Below are positions 33,001 to 45,108 of a DNA stretch of 64,000 nt, piece by piece (the stretch's first letter is position 1; every line of letters begins with the position of its first letter). Source of the stretch: Xylaria sp. FL1777 (taxonomy: Eukaryota > Ascomycota > Sordariomycetes > Xylariales > Xylariaceae). The notes beneath the pieces were generated by a model. It saw nothing but the letters and a program-made list of their open reading frames with translations. It had not been told where the DNA came from and did not search any database. The DNA is taken from the NCBI GenBank assembly GCA_022578965.1, contig MU400606.1:62001-126000 (forward strand), given 5' to 3'. The position numbers and the translations under genes were made by a program.

Positions 33001-35240
33001 ACCAACAGCGTCTTTGCTACCCCAGATGAAGGTGGCATCACGGAAGCCAATCACCTTGCGTCCCTCTTGGTCCACGTTGTCTTGTCCGAGTTGTTGATAT
33101 TTCTCAGTCTCGTCCTCCGTCAGAAACTCTTCTACACGGTCAACAGAGACCTTTGCTTCCTGAACGTGAGCAAGCATATCCCCCACCTGATCTAGGGGAA
33201 TCCTCAATAGGAGAAAGAGTGAAATGGCCGTAAAGGCAATGGAGGGATACAGAGGTTTCCGTTCAATTTTAGTGTACATCAGGAACGAGAAGAAGGTAAT
33301 TAGTATTGGCACTGTGTTCCAAATAGCAACAGCCAAAGCCCAAACGAGATACCGATTTCTTAATGCTCTGAGCTCGGCCCTCCGTTTATCATCAACAATC
33401 GCACCAAATCGGTCTTCCCAGGCAAAATATTTAATGATTCGGATATTCTGGAGAATTTCATTCGTAGTGTGGATCCGTTTGTCTGTAGCAGCCATGATCT
33501 TCTTTTGAGTATAATTGAAGGCCTTGGCCAAAAAGATGTTGACGGGCAGTAGTAAAGCCATTACGATGAGGCCGGGGATAGCACTGAGCCCCATAACCTG
33601 CCACAAGAGGGCAATCGACACGACAAGCATCGTCGGTGCAGAAGCCAATAGAAAATGCAAATATGATGTGCATTCGGATATCTTGAAACTGTCGACTGAC
33701 ATCAAATTGATGATTGTCCCTAGGTTAGCTTGCTCGTCATTGGCCTTAGTCGCGTCCTTAGCGGCAGAATCATTCTCCTTCTTATTATTCTTTTCTTTTC
33801 TTCTGAAGCCAAAGAATTTTTTGACTCTTTGAAGCTTCGTATCCTCTTTGTTAGCCTCACCAAGAACCGTATGTGCACCACTTGCCGCTTTGCGCCTGAG
33901 AGCTTTGGCATATATCTCCCCTATTATGATAGATCGAATGCGAATGCAGATCTTTCTGCCAATCCATAGTGCCTGGTTATCGGCGATAGATCGAAGAATA
34001 TCGGTCACGGGAAGCAGTATTACTAAGAGCCAAAGAACGTTTCGTGGTGCCATCTGCGGCGTTTCAACGTACTGAAGGATAGCCCTAAGTAAGAGAGTCG
34101 GCGCAAAAGCAAGAAACCCAGAAAAAATAGCCCAAAGACACTGCGCGATCAACATGCCTTTGAAGTACTTGGCCAAGTGAAGCGCCAGCGAAGTTGTCTT
34201 TTTGACCTGGCGGTAGTGGGCGAGAACAACAGCGGCCTTATCGCGGGGTATCAAGTTCCATACCCTGTCTATCTCTAGAGGCTCTTTGTAGCCTTGCCTA
34301 AGAATAGGATCAACCCAGGAAAAAGTTGCAAGGGAAAAGACAGACGCCAATGGTTCACGTGACGGTTCAAGGTTATCTTCCCACTCCATCAGTACCGTCT
34401 TATTCCCCTTCCTAGTAGTCAAACCAAGGCCGAATAACAAGGTGGTTAGAGAGAACTCGACCACGATGAGGATTTGAGTCATCTGGGAACTCGCATGTAT
34501 GAGAACAGACCGAAAGAGAACAACGGTAAAGAGCCACTGGAGACCGTAGATGGTTGTTGTATGGTTCCATAGATGAGGGATACGCCAAACCGTATTCCCG
34601 AGAAATAGGCGCAGGCTGACAAGCACCAGGACGTAGGCCCAGGCCAACAAGCCGACAACGGCGGCAATACGACCACGCCCAGCATATGTTTCAGTCATGA
34701 GAGCAACAATATTGATAGCTATCAGACCGCAGATCGAAGCCTCCTCGACGACAACGACCAAGTGCTGGGCAGGTGGATTATCGGCTTGCACAATAGAGCC
34801 CCTAGTCGTCGTCTTAACGAGGGCGAGACGGCCGCCGCCATTGGCATGGATCGACAAGTCTTCATCTTCGTCAGTGTTCAGTGTGGCGTCCTCATCAGGG
34901 GGGATCTCTGTGTGGTCTTGTGGCTCGACAAGCCGGCCATATCCATTGGGTCGTCCTAACTTGGCTTTACGGTGTATTATCTGAGCGACGAGGAGAAGGA
35001 AGGAGGCGCATATTACAATTAGAGGGAAGAGGATCTGAAGGTAACTGTTACACAGACAGCAGACGTCAGCGGAGGCCAAGACTAGAGAGACTTGGGTAAA
35101 TTGCTTAACCGAGCCAAGCTATGGGACGAACAGCGAAGGGACAAACAACCAAGAGGAGACAGAGACACTCACTCGGATTGGAAGCATGTGGTGAAGTCAT
35201 CGACCTGCCATATCGGCCACGAACACGAGGCAAAGCTCAT
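30064..35240 (-). CDS. ABCC-type (MRP-like) full-length ABC transporter
   Basis: Two exons, 35173-35240 and 30064-35044, give 1682 aa. The 128-nt intron (35045-35172, GTGAGT donor, AACAG acceptor, phase 2) restores the typical start: MSFASCSWPIWQVDDFTTCF, then YLQILFPLIVIC. The order is TMD0, TMD1, NBD1, TMD2, NBD2. NBD1 has Walker A GGPTGSGKTS, signature LSGGQKQR and LLLDDCLSAVD. NBD2 has Walker A GRTGAGKSS, signature LSQGQRQ and VLVMDEATASID. The non-canonical Asp after Walker B in NBD1 (DDCLS) is usual in ABCC proteins. It is probably a vacuolar or plasma-membrane exporter of conjugates or bile-acid-like compounds, of the YBT1/NFT1 type. A linker of about 70 residues between NBD1 and TMD2 is Ser-rich. 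No stop or frame break was seen. Confidence 0.93.
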
Positions 35241-37486
35241 GTTGTCCAGGCCAGATCCGATTCCTATCGAGCAACCCAACCAGCTTATCCTCACCTCCTC
35301 GCGGGGTGTCGACTCCAAATGCCTGCGAACCCCACCTGTGCACCGTAGCGACTAGATATATCAGCTCGGGGAGTCGACCGGTGTGGAAGATGGCAGAATA
35401 GACAATTGATATTTGTAGCATGCACGAGAGCGTGCATGCAGGCAATTGTGCCACTGGTCTAGCGAGCTGTGTGAAGCAAAGCAAGACACGCCTACGGGGT
35501 GCGACCGTCAAGGTAGAGAGTAAACAGAAGTAGAAAAGAAAAGTCCAGGGCCGACAAAGGACGTCTTCACTTATTTCAGGGCTTCCCGATGCCTTCCGTT
35601 CCAGGATTCGAAGTAGTACCTATACAGAGGTAGTGTGCCATACTTACATGTACCTACCCAGTAGCCCCGCCAGCAGTTTCTGCAAGCCATGTGGGGTATC
35701 GCCTATGACTTTTACCGACCTAGCTAGGTACCAAGATAGGTAGTATAGCACGTTCTCTACATATGCCTAGGCAATAGGTACAGGACAAAGGTAAGTATCA
35801 TCCTACCAGGAGTATACCTACCTGGGTTATACGTACAGTTGGTGGTATACTTACGCAGTAAGTCTAGCAATTAGCCCCACAATACCCCCTGTTAACTCAC
35901 ATGCGCTAAAGCTCACCGTTGTTGCACTGCACGACCCACAAACGATAAAGTAGCTATCCCGGTTCGAGGTGTTGGATCAACATGGGCATAAGACAATTGC
36001 TAAAGACCCAAAAGTTCTATGTAAATATTCATTACCTTGCTTTTTTTACCTCGTAGCAAGCACTAGAGAAGCTATTCTGCCAGCGCTTTATTTTTACAGC
36101 AAGCACTATAACACTTCCTTTTTCCAGCCAAAAGCAACACACTATTTACTTAATTATTAGGTTGTTGTACTACCTAGGTTTACCTAGTGACTCACGCCAC
36201 CCCATCATCGAAGATTGATAAGAAAAAAAAGGCATAGGTCTAGGCAGTGTCATAACGTCATCGCTAGCTTGTTCAAAAACAGTGGGGCTAGACAGACGGG
36301 AAGGTTTTGGTTACTCAGCCCGGGCCGCCGTCTCAGGTATCCGTACCCTCGAAAGCCATAGACTTATTTCAACAAAAGATGTTGATGGATGGCACTTCAG
36401 CATGTGCGCTCGCGGGATGATTAGCGATTGGCGATTAGCGGTGAACCTCGTCTACAGTTTCTGTCAGAGTGGTATGCGCCTGGATCTCATCCACCATCCA
36501 GCTGACAACCTAACTCTTCGAATCTCCGCTGCACCCACCTTCTAGATGCCATTGGCTGCTAAGGCAATACTCGTCTTCCAAGTCTTCCAACGTACACTTC
36601 TACCAACGCTAGTCTTAAGTATTTCTATTTCACCTACGGAGCACATACACGGAATATTCAACACATGATATGAGTCACTCCTCTTCGTATTCCTTGCATT
36701 GCGAAGCCGCGAATTAGTGCACACTAATGCCCTATGCAGTATAACATGCGTATAGTATTTCTTTACTTACAGGAGACGTGCATGCATAGCTTACAAGCTG
36801 CAGCCGGCACTTCGGAGCGCATCTTAGCTGTGATCTTAGCTGTGGAGTGCGAACAGGTTCAAATCTTATTAGCGCTTGGCCTCAGTCGGGTTCGGTCCTC
36901 CCCTTTTATCTCCCTTGCGCCCGCAGGACTCCAACCAGAAAACCGTTTCCCATGGGGAAGGCTAGACCACGAATAGATGTTGTTTGCGGAGAGCGACAGA
37001 TGACCCAGCGCATATACATCGGCAGGCCCTAGGCGAAAACGTTTGTTCTTCATTGGCCACGAAAGTCGCCCATAGTTCCGCTCTCGGATGTACTCATATG
37101 CAAGACTCGGCGCCCTCCAGATATCGTACATATGAGCCTCTAGAAATGACCGACAAACGCCTTTATGCAAGTGCCCTAATCAATTAGAATTGATCGACTG
37201 AGAGGTCTCACTTGCTATCATATGTAGGAGGCATGTGAGCACTTGATACACTAAGTAAGCAACCAAACTACTGATACTAGGTTTTTCTCATGCAGCATCC
37301 CGCTATTTAGTCCGACCCTCCGTCCAACAACTCATCTAATCACACGCTTTACACTACGATAGCATCTTAGTCTTTCTAATAGAATAAAGTAATTCCTAGT
37401 GTCCTAAGTAAAATTAGAACTTTTTAATCTTAAAATCAGCGTGTTCCACTAACATATTCACCCGGCATGCTAACTAGATATGAGCC
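35241..37486. other. Gene-free spacer left of the repeat block
   Basis: It begins with the promoter of the ABC transporter and holds repeated TACCTAGGTA-like words (about 35620-35870). No ORF with a recognisable family or coding composition was found; the short ORFs at 36282-37187 look like chance. Confidence 0.5.
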
Positions 37487-37569
37487 AGTAGTTAGGTAGT
37501 TCACCCCACTGCTGTAGACCTAGCCAGAAACTTAACCCAATACAACATTTTTTGCCCTCTTTAATTTCT
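37487..37569. repeat. 83-bp direct repeat, left copy
   Basis: Begins AGTAGTTAGGTAGTTCACCC and ends TTGCCCTCTTTAATTTCT. It matches the copy at 38023-38105 with one visible mismatch (C versus T). Confidence 0.9.
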
Positions 37570-37690
37570 GGTGCCCCCCCCGGACAAACATCAATAACTC
37601 TTTGCGTCTTGCTTTTTTCATCAAACAATTATCGGATCTATGTTCTTTAACCAATTACGAGTTAATTAATACTACTTTTACCTTTAGATT

Positions 37691-37910
37691 GTCGCTGCAA
37701 CGACTTTGACCTCTTTTGGCTGCTGCAAGGCTACCTCTTTTTGTGTGTTTTAGGTTGCTGCAAGACCTATGTTGTGTTTTTGGCCGCTGCAAGGCTATTG
37801 TGTTGTTTGGTTGCTGCAAAACCTGTTTTGTATTGTTTTTCTAGCTGCTGCAAGGCTGTTCCCTTATTTTCGGCCGCTGCTAAGCTAATTTCCCGGTCGT
37901 TGCAAGACTT
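37691..37910. repeat. Degenerate minisatellite, core GCTGCAAGGCT
   Basis: About eight copies of a GCTGCAAGGCT-like core, 25-35 bp apart, with T/G-rich spacers. Each copy varies (GCTGCAAGAC, GCTGCAAAAC, GCTGCTAAGC, GTTGCAAGAC). The block lies between the two 83-bp direct repeats. Confidence 0.75.
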
Positions 37911-38022
37911 TTTCAAGTGTAATCGAGTAGCGGTTTACCGTGATCTGGTTGGCGTTCATTCATTCTTACTCGTGGAGGAGTGGTATTGATATAAGCGCGG
38001 ACGCTCTTTTTGTTTGCCCCGG

Positions 38023-38105
38023 AGTAGTTAGGTAGTTCACCCTACTGCTGTAGACCTAGCCAGAAACTTAACCCAATACAACATTTTTTGCCCTCTTTAA
38101 TTTCT
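38023..38105. repeat. 83-bp direct repeat, right copy
   Basis: Second copy of the left repeat, 536 bp apart start to start. The sequences beyond both ends differ from those of the left copy. Confidence 0.9.
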
Positions 38106-41100
38106 CCAGTATACTGATCTGTCGGTAGCTTTCGAGTGTTAAGATGTGACCTATATAATTAGCTTCATTGTTTTGTTAGATTTCACTATAGGATAAGCCA
38201 AGGTACATGTATATGGAATAATAGTATTATGCGAGAAGCCCAGAATTCCCTGACTAAAAATGTTCTCCAACATATAAAACATCGTCTTTCGGGGTAACGC
38301 AAGCGTTTATATGGCAATGCTATTCACAATTTATTTCATTAGTTATCTATTCTACACCATCATTCATAAATGATTTTCACAAATTTTGACGGTGTTATAA
38401 CGGCTCGATCTCTTATTGGAACAAAAGGTCAAGAAGGCTGTATAAACTTCATCTCAGCTAAGTAGGAAGTAACATAGATCCGAATAAAGCAGCTATCGTC
38501 CCTAGCCACTTCGCATAGCTATCTCTAAGCCCCCTATTGGCGGAAAAAAGAAACTGTATACATGCGTCTACATCACGTTGCGTGTGTTCTGAGGGCCCAT
38601 CGCTCGATGATGTCCATTATGACTAATCGATCACAACAGCCATGTCGAATCTATACGTACTAATAAAATAAGGACTTAAAGAGAGTGGTTCGTCGGGCGA
38701 TTTTGAACCGACCAGAGGAAGATTCTTTGGCCACGTACACAGTTAAGGTCCTATGAGTTTCTTTAGACGATTGTGGCAGCTTCGTGTGTTAGGTATCCGG
38801 GTCGCAGGCAGTTATAAGAGGCCCATAGTGTAGAGATAGTCAGTATTTTCTATATCATAGCCCAGTTTCTCCCAATATCTCTTGCGAAGGAACTCAGAAA
38901 TCAATATTATTGAGCCCTTACGCCGTATCCACGACCTAGCAGCTGACCCAGCTTCACTCTGGAGATAAAGACCCCTGACAGTGTGGCTCCTATGTCCAAC
39001 ACCAGCATGTTCATCTTACGTGGAACCCTCGGTCAGATTAATGACTTCACGTCCATAGTAACGCAAATCAAGATATTTTGTGAAACTAACTAAGCACGCG
39101 TCATCTTAACGTATATTACATAAGTCCAGGCTTACATGAGCCTATTATCAGTTGCGGCTTTTGATGAGGCAGGCGTTATCCTACGGAATTTTCCTACCAA
39201 CACAATGAATTGGCATTGACTGGATGCTTCAATCTGGTTACGCGTGATAACTGAAGATACTGAGGAATACCGGGAATTGTACCGGTATTTGTTGCTGTGT
39301 TACGTTCAGGGTTTGAAATCCTCTGTGTGGGGGACTGTCAGGTTGTATATCTTACGTGTGTTGTATCTAGAAATTACTGAGCACATGCTCTACTAACTTC
39401 CTCTACTCAGGCAGGAAGTTGACGATAGATGTTTCCGTCGTGATGAGCTCATATCCAGGTGACACGGTTATCCCATACGTTTGATACTGTGATTTCGATC
39501 TATTAAGCGAAACTTATTACGGCCGGTTGTCACGGTCTCAACCGCGGGTGTGCCGGGATATATGGTCACATCTACAATATGGAAATGACTATAATAGCCT
39601 CTGTATATATGTATGAACCGTTTACTAGATATTTAGGAGGTTTCAAGAACCAAATTGACTGTACTATTGAGTCCTGTCTTGTACCTAGCTGCTGACAAGC
39701 CGACCTATTCACTCTTGAGCAAAAACCGCTGATAGGATGCATGCAAGCAACCGCAAACAGCGAAGTATGCAAGGTCCTCATCCTATCAGTAGTGTGACGA
39801 TATAGTGCCCCTGTTTCATATTTTAAACACTCGGTACGACGGCGTGTGCTGACTCATTATAGCGGTGCGGCAGTCTTGCCCCTCTTTGTAGCTACTGGGC
39901 CTCGTCACCCAAACCCGTGTGGCGGTGATCATGAACTTTGGAAACAGAGATATGAGTTGTAAGTTATAATCATCTTATAGTTTCAAGTTCTATTTCCTGG
40001 AAACCCCCAGTACGTCTTAGGAGAGGAGAAGATATCCTCATGTAGCCCACCTTACCATGTTCTCCTTCTCTTCCGCTACTACAATGCCTCTCTACCAGGT
40101 GCTACAGTTCATGTGTAACGGTTTGACCACATTCTCGCGGTACAACCTCGGGAATTCATCATCGTTTCATTTTCGGCCCTTCTGAATACATAATGATAGA
40201 CATTGCTCCGTTGCACTGAGGTAATTTGTAGGAAATTCCGCCGCTGTAGCTACGTCTGCTTCAAAACTTGTTTTGAGGCCTAAAGACCTCAAGTCTGTTA
40301 TATCACACCGAATTCGCGTTTCCACCATCATTTCTCTGAAAAAGGTTCACCCTAACTAGCCACAACCGCCGGTGAACCTGCTCACGGCAGTCGATTATGG
40401 ACGAACCCTTTTTTCATCACCCTTACGAACCATTGTCAAGATACCAATATACCATTAAATACCACATAGCGTGAGTTTTAAATCTTGAAGTTTTGGAACC
40501 GCCGGATAAGTTAATAATTACACTCTCGACACCGCTAATGTTCCATATGCGTGACCTATATGGCTTAAGTAGCGATACAACAGCGTCCACCGATTTCACT
40601 AGAAATTAGGAAGTTACTATGTTCTAGTTCAACCCCCAAGGCGACCCACGGTTTCTCCGGATAGTTTCAAACACCTTGCAAGCTGATTTCATGATGTACT
40701 ATTTCACACCGAAGAACGACAGGCGTCAAAGCAGAATTCTATTACGTGGAATATTGCGGTACAGGAACTTGAAGCTGCCTGACCTAATAAAGACGTCTAT
40801 AAATGGGTTCTGGATACAGATTGAATTTTCCTAAAGAGGTAGAAATCGAGCTACTCGTTCTGCCTGAAGTTGTCGATAACCTGGCCATTAGAGCAGAAAT
40901 ACTGTCATGGCAACACAAATCAGATTACTAGATAGCTGACCTGGTAAGTAAAACCGTTCACCGCGAACCTCGAAGCGATATTGCTCAACACAATAGGGGC
41001 ATTGCGTTGAACCCTAACTGGGCTATCTACTATACCCCCTTACAACTTGCATGTAGGTGTGAGGAAGCTGCTTTAGAGAAATCACTACAAGCAGCGGATA

Positions 41101-41992
41101 AGAGAATAATGAGCGGGGTATATTCGGAGATACGGGCTTGGGTCACGGCTCATTCTTAGAGATACATGTCCTAGGCCTTCAAAGTACAAACATCATTAGC
41201 GTAATTCACCTCAGAAGTAAGCACCGATTCCCAGCACAACCCGAAATTAACAAGATGTGGCAAAACCTAGGATATGCATATCCAAATATAACAGTTCACT
41301 TCGTCTCATCAGTGGGACGCGAACTACCTACCGATGACGATAATAGGATCAACAATCCTCCTCTGCGTAATCCCGACCTCATAATACCTCCTAAATTAGG
41401 ATCCTTACTTACAAGTTAGACTACGAAAGTTTTCAAACTCACCGGCATTTTCTGGTGAAGAAGGGAGCTCCGACGACAGTGATAGCAAGGCAACACATGA
41501 TAGGGAGGAAGCTGTGGAGGCGGGTCATGGAAACAACGAAGTGAACAATATAAACAAAGCTGCTGATGTCGTGTTTATAAGTAAAGCGAACCAGTTGTTA
41601 GAATTTATACAGGCGTACAGAGGTCCAGCTAGGCCCCTGTCACCCTGACATAGGGGTTCGTCATTGGATAGTTACCCACTTAGTGAATAAAATTATAATT
41701 ATCCCTTACATCTGACGCTTATATGAACAAACAACCCTTGTTTCGTTTTTACGCAGCCCGTGTCAAATATCCTAACTAGGGAGTCTGTAGGCTGAGTTCC
41801 TACTTTACAACAACGCTCGATCCCGAGTCCTTGAGTGCAGCGTACAGTAATGGAGTGAAGAAATCACTCACATATACAGGTCACCAAAGAAGTATCCATC
41901 CCATCACACTACCGGCCTAGCCAAGGGTACCGTCACCTGAGGGGATCAACCTGAACAGAGACAGCTACTCGCAGCATTCTACTCACAGCTAG
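38106..41992. other. Gene-poor region with decayed coding remnants
   Basis: No intact gene is supported. Stretches near 40690-41160 and 41130-41420 read like coding sequence in one frame (for example AIRAEILSWQHKSDY and YAYPNITVHFVSSVG), but they are broken by stops and shifts. Another, at 41450-41650, is acidic (GSSDDSDSKATHDREE). These may be remnants of mobile elements or of the accessory gene that follows, but I could not match them to a family. Confidence 0.45.
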
Positions 41993-43525
41993 GGGGATTG
42001 TGAGGGGCCTGAGGAGCTTGAGGAGCCTTCTTTTCCACCAAAACCGCCACCGTACCTCTATGAAGAAGATAGCTTTTTGTCAGGGTCTATTTTGAAATCG
42101 GTATACAACTCGGTCATCAGTTTTCTCAACCTGGCAAAACAACGCGAGCCCCGGGCAAATGATGCCCGGGTACGAGACACTATAGCCCTGCTCAAATCAA
42201 CGCCGGGGATCAAGCGTACGGGTATCGGGAATGTGACGAGAAAACTTACCGTCAAGCAGTATGGCGAAGTGGAAAAGGCTATAGAAGCTGAAAGGGATAA
42301 GTTCCCGGACAAACTACGGTAAGGCTCCTTAATATCACGTCTCAGTTAGTGATGTTAACAAGCAGTAGATACGACTACACGCGGTCTAAACGGCAATTAG
42401 AGATTCGAATGACGACTTCTATACACGGCGCGGTGGTAGATTTTATTAGGCGAAGAACATTCAAATGGCTAGATCGACTTGAAGAATTACACGACACGAA
42501 AGTTTCTGATGCTGCGAAGACAATTTTGACTACCGCCAATGCAAATGTGTATTTTCCCTATCCTAAAGGAGCAAGTGACACAAAATCACCGGACTGGGGT
42601 ATAGACCACAAACCGTGTCGGCTCGGTTGTACTGTAAGTGTTTTTGGTGCTCTTTTCTTGCTTTGGCAACTACTAGAGAATCAAGTTTCCTTTTTGAAGT
42701 TTTCGAAAGTCTCACGAATCCTACTGAAAGGATAGTAACTGACCCCGAGCTTTTCAGTTTCCGGCCATAGTAATGGAAGTTGGGTGGACGCAGACCAAGA
42801 GGGATTTGCAAGAGAAAGCTGAAAATTACAGTAAGTTTGAATCAATCTTATTTCATTAGGAGACATCTAGAGTATATATCTTCTTCATGGGCCAAACCCA
42901 TATGCTGGCATCTTCCGTGGTCCCGAGTCACTCACAAATCACACCCAAAAGGACTATGGCTAACTTCGAGCAGTGCGCTCGAGTAAAGGCAAGATTCGAA
43001 CCGTTGTTGCCGTTTTTATGAAAGAAATGTACTTGGCTGAGCTAAGAAATGAAAAGAGACTGGAAGAATTGTATCTTTATAACGAACTGGATACCACGGG
43101 ATCGTATTCTTACGAAAACGATGAAAGAAACACAACAGGGAAGGCTTCGCTTCTGATATGGCGGGCAGAAACCTCGCGAAACGGAACTGTGAAGGCTTTA
43201 TGCTCTCAAGACGAGGTACAATAGCCAAGTATTCTATATCCGAGGTCTAGCACTGATTTATATCTAGGTATTTCGAGATGAAATGGGTAACGCAGTTGAG
43301 TCATGCTCCCTGCGCCTTCCACTACAAAACCTCGTTTGTCAAAGTCTTTTAGACTCACCGGAGGGAGATTTTAAGGCTCCTTTACTTGAGATATCTTCAA
43401 AAGATCTCTGCGAGAACATCGACCCGAGCTTGGTGATATACCGCAGGAGACGGGCCCCAGTAGTTATAAAGAACGCAGAGGAGAAGAAGAGGAAGCGAAT
43501 AGGAGAGGCTACCAAGATAGAATAA
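41993..43525 (+). CDS. Multi-exon fungal orphan, PD-(D/E)XK-like segment; start not found
   Basis: Five exons are consistent in frame: 41993-42318, 42369-42633, 42758-42830, 42974-43215 and 43268-43525. Introns have GTAAGG, GTAAGT, GTAAGT and GTACAA donors and YAG acceptors. A TAG at 41990-41992 closes the frame upstream but may itself be an acceptor, so the first exon with its ATG is missing. The downstream product ends ATKIE. A conserved region reads YDYTRSKRQLEIR, then SPDWGIDHKP, FPAIVMEVGWTQTKRDL, and SSKGKIRTVVAVF. This P-D ... E-V-G-W order resembles nuclease-fold segments of many fungal accessory proteins, but the catalytic lysine is not obvious. The fold and any nuclease role are inference. 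Its neighbours are remnants and repeats, consistent with an accessory locus. Confidence 0.62.
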
Positions 43526-43581
43526 AGAAAAAGAGAGAGAAGCAAGGCGCCGCTAAGCTGCGGCTCGGGTCTTAAAAGCGA

Positions 43582-43962
43582 ATGAACCCCGGGGTCTTTG
43601 CTACCCCTATTGAACTTTCGCACACGATTCTCTACAGTGCCTATATGCTTAGTGCCTGCGCCATCTTCTCCCAGAAATGGATCGAGATGTCTCGCTCTGG
43701 CCCTCGTGACGTCGCCAAGTTGAAAGATGAAGGCCTAGTTATGGTGTCGCATAACGACGCCGTTGTTGCGTTAACTGCGACAACGGGCATATACCCACTT
43801 CTGCACGACATATAGCCTTACCGTAAGTAACTAGAGTATGCATAAGGAGCTCAAGCGCATCATCTCCACAACTGCCACTTTCGACATTGGTGCGCTCTTG
43901 GTTGCCGGTGACCTGATGGGTGTTCTCGGCTTAGGTACTGGTGGTAGTCTTCTCGCCGTCAT
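43582..43962 (+). pseudogene. Degraded fragment of Sec61 alpha C-terminus
   Basis: The translation matches the C-terminal part of the Sec61 translocon alpha subunit in two pieces. The first, from about 43618, reads HTILYSAYMLSACAIFSQKW, then IEMSRSGPRDVAKLKDEGLV. The second, from about 43837, reads MHKELKRIISTTATFDIGAL, then LVAGDLMGVLGLGTGG. Between them about 100 bp contain unrelated codons and stops, and a few conserved residues are missing or changed. The N-terminal two thirds are absent: the previous gene ends at 43525. Sec61 alpha is an essential ER membrane channel, so the working copy must lie elsewhere. This is a truncated duplicate, probably non-functional. Confidence 0.8.
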
Positions 43963-44118
43963 GTAAGTAGGTAGTTACTCGCAGGTAGGCTGATAGGATG
44001 TTATGATAGCAAGCGTAATCAGGTCCGCTTCGAATCGCAGCCAACCTTGTTAGCATGAAAGACGTGATAATGAGCTAAGAGCTCATAGTTATGTCTCAAC
44101 TAGCTCATACATGTCTTC

Positions 44119-44232
44119 AGCGACGTGTTCACGGAAATCGGCGGAGCTTGGGGCATTGCATCGGCACCCGTAGATATTTCAGCCCCGGAGTTCTCATCCG
44201 AGAAAATGGAGGATGGTCAATTCAAGTTATAG
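44119..44232 (+). pseudogene. Possible coding remnant after the Sec61 fragment
   Basis: Open stretch beginning after a CAG that could be an acceptor, ending at TAG 44230-44232. It reads SDVFTEIGGAWGIASAPVDI and ends MEDGQFKL. It looks protein-like, but has no start and no recognised family. It could be the last exon of a gene whose front was replaced by the Sec61 fragment. Confidence 0.3.
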
Positions 44233-45108
44233 ACCGGTATATAAAAATTATGCATGATACAGTCGTATACAAAATTGAGATGGGTTTTGCTTGATTAAGA
44301 GTACCTACCAATATCTAGGTATATTATGGAGGTACTATTTGAAGCGATTTCGGACTTGCACTGTGCTGTGATGTCCGACAACACCTTGATACCATGTACC
44401 GTATCCGCATCCTCAATCTCCCGAAATAAGAAATAAGAATAGTTCTTCTCATGCCCTTGCTATCTGCGATAAGGCTGCATTAGTGTACTGCGGAATGGTT
44501 GTCTTGGCATGGCTGAACCTGAGAAAAAAAGAAACAGAAAAGAAAAGAAAAGAAAAATGTCAGGCAATGCGTGTCTTGTTAGGTAATAATATTTTGACGC
44601 GTAGATTGATTTAATTACTACAAGCCGTCGCGCGATAACGTGATCTATGAAGATTGTACACTAATGTCAGGTACCTACATGGGTCTTGTGGGTCTTGGAC
44701 GAGAACTCATAGGCTCATTCCGGCTTACTTAAAGCGCTATTGTCCCTCAGGCCATTATCAGTAAATGCAATTTTTGGCACTATAGTGAGTACTCATGCAG
44801 TACTTACGTAGTAATGTACAGTGTATGGTGAGATGTTCAGTCCCATGTACCTAAGGTAAGTAAGTACCAGGAACCTAGATATGAGGCAGGTACAGGTAGG
44901 TAATGGAAAGAGCAAGCAGCAGAGAGGTACGTACACGCACGCATATCTTACGAGGTCTGGAATTTTTCCCTACTTTCTCTGTTGTGAAACAAAGTTCTTC
45001 CCATTTCTCCCGTTTCCTTTTCATCTCAATCAATTCTCTCAAGTAGGACGATTTTAATACTCTAGACGCCTTTACCAACACCGCTCAATCTCATCTCAGC
45101 AATCCACC
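44233..45108. other. Promoter region of the peroxiredoxin gene
   Basis: No ORF is supported. It contains an A/G-rich run (44524-44556) and TACCTAAGGTAAGTAAGTACC-type palindromes (44840-44880). C/T-rich sequence precedes the ATG. Confidence 0.5.

Noticed and set aside
36840..36880. tRNA-like GGTTCAAATC word
   Set aside because: No matching acceptor or anticodon stem could be folded around it.
39280..39560. LTR-like ends (GGGGGACTGTCAGG, TGTCACGG)
   Set aside because: They look like retroelement boundaries, but no paired repeat, primer-binding site or reverse-transcriptase motif could be found.
40344..40378. Inverted repeat GGTTCACC...GGTGAACC
   Set aside because: Only 8 bp with a 19-bp loop and no flanking duplication; expected by chance in a region this long.
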